Below are positions 5,894-6,674 of a DNA stretch of 6,674 nucleotides, piece after piece (within the stretch, counting starts at the first letter, position 1; each line of letters opens with the position of its first letter). Below the pieces are notes generated by a model that saw nothing but the letters and a program-made list of their open reading frames with translations, was not told where the DNA came from and searched no databases. The position numbers and the translations under genes are program-made. The stretch spans positions 1 through 6,674 of the forward strand of contig JAFGID010000156.1 in the NCBI GenBank assembly GCA_016929735.1, in the 5' to 3' direction. Origin of the DNA: Ignavibacteriales bacterium (GTDB lineage Bacteria; Bacteroidota; Ignavibacteria; Ignavibacteriales; Melioribacteraceae).

Positions 5894-6515
5894 TTATAAA
5901 ATTACTTTAGATAACGTTTCGAAATCTTTCGCCAACAGATTAGTCTTTCAGAATTTAAGTTACGAATTTACATCGAATGGGATATATGGTGTTACAGGTA
6001 AAAATGGTTCGGGGAAGACCACACTACTTAAAATTATCTCTAATATACTTCAACCAACTAAAGGAAAGATACAGCATTTTTGTCAAGACAAATCAATTAA
6101 AAATGAAAAAATTTACCAGCACATCGGATTTGTTGCTCCATATTTGATTTTTTATGATGAATTCTCAGCGATTGAAAACTTTACCCTGTTAGGTAAGATT
6201 AAAGGAAAAAATTTTGATTCTGAACGTTCAAATGAAATTCTAAAGATTTTTGAGTTGTATGAAAGAAGAAATGAACCGCTTATAAGTTTTTCCTCCGGAA
6301 TGAAGCAAAGAGTGAAATTTATATTTGCATTATTGAATAATCCATCAGTGTTAATCTTAGATGAACCAACAACGAATTTAGATAAGCAAGGTAAAGAAAT
6401 TTTCTACGATTTAATAAAGAAACAAAAAAGCAAAATAATAATTATCGCATCAAATGATTCAGCCGACTTAACTATATGCAATAATATTTTAAATATTGAA
6501 GATTTTGTATTATAA
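5886..6515 (+). CDS. ccmA: ABC transporter ATP-binding protein, CcmA-like (heme exporter/cytochrome c maturation)
   Basis: This is a complete stand-alone nucleotide-binding domain of 209 residues, the usual CcmA length. It would energise a membrane partner on the cytoplasmic face of the inner membrane. In order: aromatic A-loop Phe15, Walker A GKNGSGKT (38-45), signature SFSSGMKQR (134-142), Walker B VLILDE (155-160), D-loop NLD (164-166). Two switch positions are unusual: the Q-loop stretch IGFVAPYLIFYDEFS (80-94) contains no Gln, and the position of the switch His is Asn190 (ASND). The CcmA assignment rests on size, on the FSAIEN segment resembling TALEN of E. coli CcmA, and above all on the CcmB-like gene that follows. 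CcmA and CcmB act with CcmC/CcmD/CcmE in cytochrome c maturation. The ATG lies 8 bp inside the preceding gene with no Shine-Dalgarno. A generic ABC-2 type exporter ATPase is the alternative. Confidence 0.75.
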   Translation: MNDYKITLDNVSKSFANRLVFQNLSYEFTSNGIYGVTGKNGSGKTTLLKIISNILQPTKGKIQHFCQDKSIKNEKIYQHIGFVAPYLIFYDEFSAIENFTLLGKIKGKNFDSERSNEILKIFELYERRNEPLISFSSGMKQRVKFIFALLNNPSVLILDEPTTNLDKQGKEIFYDLIKKQKSKIIIIASNDSADLTICNNILNIEDFVL

Positions 6516-6540
6516 AATAATTATCAAAATATTTAATAGT

Positions 6541-6570
6541 TACAGAATGATATTTGTATATCATTTTGTG
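6541..6570 (+). other. 12-bp hairpin in the ccmA-ccmB gap
   Basis: In the 80-bp spacer, 6542-6553 pairs with 6558-6569 over 12 bp with one G-U pair and a 4-base loop TTGT. The innermost 8 bp, AATGATAT with ATATCATT, are perfect. No T-run follows, so it is not a standard terminator. It could set relative ccmA/ccmB levels by stabilising or attenuating the transcript, or be a protein-binding palindrome. The rest of the spacer shows no promoter I would defend. Confidence 0.45.
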
Positions 6571-6595
6571 TATTTGTGACTTGGTGACAAAAGAA

Positions 6596-6674
6596 ATGAT
6601 AAAAGCATTCTATATCTTTGTCAAGGACTGGAAATCCGAAATGAGGACAAGATATGCGTTTAATTCGCAAATTC
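6596..6674 (+). CDS. ccmB: CcmB-like heme exporter permease, N-terminal fragment (cut by window end)
   Basis: The frame is open from ATG 6596 to the window end, giving 26 codons. The peptide starts MIKAFYIFVKDWKSEMR and continues TRYAFNSQ. A short hydrophobic start, a charged K-D-W-K-S-E-M-R-T-R-Y segment and then entry into a hydrophobic stretch match the N-terminus of CcmB-type permeases, which begin with a cytoplasmic amphipathic helix of the kEfr-E-R-y type before six membrane spans. Its position right after a CcmA-like ATPase supports this. An in-frame GTG at 6584 would add four residues (V-T-K-E), but ATG is preferred. With so little sequence another ABC-2 type permease cannot be excluded. 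Confidence 0.65.
   Translation, partial: MIKAFYIFVKDWKSEMRTRYAFNSQI

Overview
The window is strongly AT-rich, and its gene content points to the Bacteroidota/Chlorobi/Ignavibacteria (FCB) group; Ignavibacteria-like is the best guess. The evidence is a textbook Bacteroidota-type promoter (TTTG - 19 nt - TAttTTTG) in front of the main operon, no convincing Shine-Dalgarno sequences, signal peptides ending in Ser-Gln, a secreted protein with a C-terminal domain of the FlgD-like/type IX secretion kind, and a CcmA/CcmB-like ABC transporter pair. The taxonomy is inferred; there is no rRNA or marker gene here to prove it.

Layout. 1-414 is non-coding. It holds a 175-bp element (235-409) with long imperfect terminal inverted repeats and a nested hairpin inside, ending a few bases from the stop codon of the next gene. 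415-1056 (minus) encodes a small DUF3592-type membrane protein. 1057-1809 is a 753-bp intergenic stretch. It contains two adjacent hairpins, a terminator-like hairpin on the minus strand, a patchwork of short degenerate repeats, and at its right end the promoter of the main operon.

1810-6674 (plus) is a tightly packed operon of five genes: bamD (outer-membrane assembly lipoprotein), a secreted degenerate FG-GAP/VCBS beta-propeller protein, a secreted HExxH metalloprotease-like protein of the MXAN_6640 type with a sorting-type C-terminus, a CcmA-like ABC ATPase, and the first 26 codons of a CcmB-like permease cut by the window end. Adjacent genes overlap by 1, 25 and 8 bp. Only the ccmA-ccmB junction has a gap (80 bp), and that gap carries a 12-bp hairpin.

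How they may work together: bamD, the propeller protein and the protease-like protein are all predicted to pass the inner membrane and act at the outer membrane, periplasm or cell surface. CcmA/CcmB would be an inner-membrane ABC module for cytochrome c maturation. The overlaps suggest coordinated expression, but a shared function is not shown by the sequence. The least expected signals are the inverted-repeat element at 235-409 and the regular ten-unit, about 48-residue periodicity of the propeller protein, most of whose units have lost the calcium-binding residues.
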